In this document: positions 62,344 through 64,000 of the stretch, piece after piece | How the letters are laid out: each line of letters starts with the position of its first letter | Position numbering within the stretch: position 1 is the stretch's first letter | NCBI RefSeq assembly: GCF_039539345.1 | Contig: NZ_BAABCY010000012.1 | Coordinates: 1-64,000, forward strand | Source: Snuella lapsa | GTDB lineage: Bacteria > Bacteroidota > Bacteroidia > Flavobacteriales > Flavobacteriaceae | Reading direction: 5' to 3' | DNA length: 64,000 nt | Notes under the pieces: generated by a model | What the model was told of the DNA's origin: nothing | Seen by the model: the letters and a program-made list of their open reading frames with translations, nothing else | Databases searched by the model: none | Program-made: the position numbers and the translations under genes

Positions 62344-63555
62344 ATGAAAATTAACGACAGAGAGTATCCGAAACAAAAAAAGACGATTATTGGCATATGT
62401 ATGGACGGTACATCATACCCTTATTATGAAAAGGCTAAAGATGTTATGCCCAACTTACAACGTTTTATTAAAGAGGGTTCGTTTGGAATGGTAAAAAGCG
62501 TAATCCCTTCATTCACAAACCCAAACAATATGGCCATCACTACCGGTGTACCTCCTGTAGTTAATGGTATATGTGGAAATTTTTATTGGGACACAGAGTT
62601 ACAGGAAGAGGTAATGATGAACGACCCAAAATATCTAAAAGTTCCTACTATCTTATCTGAGTTAAGTCATAATGGCCGCAAGGTTGCTGTTGTTACCGCA
62701 AAAGATAAATTAAGAAAAATGCTGGCTCATAATCTCGATGGCATTTGTTTTTCTGCTGAATTTGCCGATCAGGCAACGTTGGAAGAAAACGGTATTGAAA
62801 ATGTTGAGAGCGATTTAATGGGTAAAGAGAGACCCGGTATATACGATCCCTACATCTCCGTTTATTGTATAGAAGCTGGCGCCAAACTTTTACAACGTGA
62901 TCACTACGACGTTATGTACTTAACGACGACCGACTTTGTTCAGCATAAATATGCTCCCGGTAGTGAAGGTGCTAACGACTTTTTGGCGAAAATAGACCAT
63001 TGGCTTGGAGAGCTTGACAAATTAGGCGCTATTGTTGGTGTAACGGCCGATCACGGTATGGAAGCAAAAACCAATGCCGATGGCTCACCTAAAGTACAAT
63101 TTATAGAACAATTATTAAACGAACAGGGTATTAAAACGCGTGTTATCTTACCGATTACAGATCCTTACGTAGTACATCATGGTGCTTTGGGTGGCTATGG
63201 CACCTTATATCTTGATGACAAATCACAATTGGAAGCCGCGAAGACTTACCTGTTAAGTTTAGATGGTATTGAAAAAGTTTTAACCAATGCCGAAGCTGTT
63301 GAGGCTTATGAGTTACCTTCAGATAGAATTGGCGATTTAGTTGTGTTGTCTGATGCCGCTACAACCATAGGAAGAACGCCGGAATGGCACGACCTTGATA
63401 AAGTAAAAGAGGGCTTACGTTCACACGGTAGTGAACATTGCCAGGTAGTTCCAATGATCTTTAATAAGAAATTAAATGATGCCTATGCGGAAAAATTAGC
63501 CACCGGCACCTGTAGAAACTTTGATCTGTTCCATTTCCTTTCTAACGGATTTTAA
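62344..63555 (+). CDS. phnA: Phosphonoacetate hydrolase
   Basis: A 403-residue cytoplasmic enzyme of the alkaline-phosphatase superfamily that splits phosphonoacetate into acetate and phosphate. It has no signal peptide. Seen here: first metal Asp in IGICMDGTSYPYYEKA (about 18-32), the Thr nucleophile in IPSFTNPNNMAITTGVPP (about 58), the LTTTDFVQHKYAPGSEG ligands (about 198) and GVTADHGMEAKTNADG (about 240), and HGSEHCQVVPMIFN near the end. Motifs and length agree with characterised PhnA. It is followed after 35 nt by phnY on the same strand and is divergent from the FAD amine oxidase, completing a route from aminoethylphosphonates through phosphonoacetaldehyde to phosphate. Confidence 0.93.
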   Translation: MKINDREYPKQKKTIIGICMDGTSYPYYEKAKDVMPNLQRFIKEGSFGMVKSVIPSFTNPNNMAITTGVPPVVNGICGNFYWDTELQEEVMMNDPKYLKVPTILSELSHNGRKVAVVTAKDKLRKMLAHNLDGICFSAEFADQATLEENGIENVESDLMGKERPGIYDPYISVYCIEAGAKLLQRDHYDVMYLTTTDFVQHKYAPGSEGANDFLAKIDHWLGELDKLGAIVGVTADHGMEAKTNADGSPKVQFIEQLLNEQGIKTRVILPITDPYVVHHGALGGYGTLYLDDKSQLEAAKTYLLSLDGIEKVLTNAEAVEAYELPSDRIGDLVVLSDAATTIGRTPEWHDLDKVKEGLRSHGSEHCQVVPMIFNKKLNDAYAEKLATGTCRNFDLFHFLSNGF

Positions 63556-63590
63556 ACCGGAGTAAAACAAAAACTATTAAATGCAAAATT

Positions 63591-64000
63591 ATGAATGAAC
63601 AAGTTGGAATTTTAGAAAAAGACGGTCATAAAAATAGCGACGGCATCATTGAGTTCGGTGCGATTATAGATGGTAAACAAGTTACTACCGGAGAGTGGAT
63701 AGAAGTATATAATCCCTATAGTAAAAAACTAGTGGGTAGAGTAGCTTCCATTAATACTGATACTCTGGATCAGGTTTTAAGAGATACTAAAAAAACTAAA
63801 ATAAATTTAACCCGTTACGAGCGCTATGAAATATTAAATAAAATAGCGGACGAACTCGAAAAACGGGTAGATGAAGTGAGTCAGATGATCACCGATGAAA
63901 CGGGATTGTGTTTAAAAGACACGCGTTACGAAGCCAGCCGCGTTTCTGATGTTTTACGTTTTTCTGCCATGAAAGCACTGGACGACGATTCACAAGTATT
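63591..64000 (+). CDS. phnY: Phosphonoacetaldehyde dehydrogenase, N-terminal part (cut by window end)
   Basis: The first 136 codons of an NAD(P)-dependent aldehyde dehydrogenase. EWIEVYNPYSKKLVGRVASI (about 35-54) is the standard ALDH opening and YERYEILNKIADELEKRVDE (about 78) the first helix. MITDETGLCLKDTRYEASRV (about 100) has the aldehyde-dehydrogenase pattern seen in the PhnY branch. The catalytic Cys and Glu lie beyond the window. Assignment as PhnY rests on position: it directly follows phnA, whose substrate phosphonoacetate is the product of PhnY. The ATG at 63591 is chosen because the earlier ATG at 63581 runs into a stop after five codons. Confidence 0.85.
   Translation, partial: MNEQVGILEKDGHKNSDGIIEFGAIIDGKQVTTGEWIEVYNPYSKKLVGRVASINTDTLDQVLRDTKKTKINLTRYERYEILNKIADELEKRVDEVSQMITDETGLCLKDTRYEASRVSDVLRFSAMKALDDDSQV

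Noticed and set aside
1..64000. tRNA, rRNA, CRISPR arrays or intact insertion sequences
   Set aside because: No cloverleaf-type GGTTCGAATCC segments, rRNA stretches, regularly spaced repeats or transposase genes were found on reading either strand.

Overview
The window comes from an AT-rich marine member of the Bacteroidota, almost certainly a Flavobacteriaceae. The evidence is SusC/SusD with an ECF sigma/FecR pair, a type IX (gliding-motility type B) sorting domain, many lipoproteins with short SCSS/SC lipoboxes, GH116/GH123/S1-sulfatase polysaccharide genes, and promoters of the TTG-N20-TAnnTTTG type. No rRNA, tRNA, CRISPR or intact insertion sequence was found. Nearly everything is on the minus strand; only the XRE-cupin regulator (45.6 kb) and the phnA-phnY pair at the right end are on the plus strand.

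Layout. 0-3.4 kb: four small envelope genes (outer-membrane barrel, TPR lipoprotein, two lipoproteins), several flanked by GTTAGCAAA/TTTGCTAAC inverted repeats and a duplicated 78-nt leader, giving a cassette-like look. 3.5-15.5 kb: glycan locus with three GH116 enzymes, a GH5-like lipoprotein and a GH43/117-like + DUF6786 fusion, with a possible GH172 relic at its end. 16.3-32.4 kb: one long co-directional run holding a membrane AraC sensor, a double SGNH esterase, a 366-residue membrane protein, a 1460-residue PQQ-like propeller lipoprotein, a LolD/FtsX-type ABC pair, a ThiF/MoeB-like E1 and a Gly-Gly-ended MoaD/ThiS carrier, a ModB/ModC-like ABC importer, a PbfA-like PLP enzyme and a tandem-duplicated ModA-like binding protein. 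This run is the best candidate for an undescribed system. 32.6-37.7 kb: GH20, S1 sulfatase and GH123, a hexosamine-glycan operon with a clear promoter and terminator. 37.8-45.4 kb: dimethylglycine/sarcosine dehydrogenase-like enzyme, EtfB, EtfA, membrane Fe-S oxidoreductase and PurU, a demethylation and C1-oxidation operon, divergent from an XRE-cupin regulator. 46.3-60.8 kb: ECF sigma, FecR, SusC, SusD, LamG lipoprotein, NPP-type phosphodiesterase with LamG, MORN protein and a large T9SS protein. 60.8-64 kb: a frameshifted FAD amine oxidase, divergent from phosphonoacetate hydrolase (phnA) and phosphonoacetaldehyde dehydrogenase (phnY, cut by the window end).

How the parts may work together (inference): PbfA or the FAD oxidase would turn aminoethylphosphonates into phosphonoacetaldehyde, PhnY would oxidise it to phosphonoacetate, and PhnA would release acetate and phosphate. 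The SusCD/NPP locus sits directly beside these genes and could import and cut phosphonate- or phosphodiester-bearing glycans or lipids. The demethylating operon could serve glycine betaine derivatives or N-methylated aminophosphonates. All functions are read from sequence motifs without database searches.
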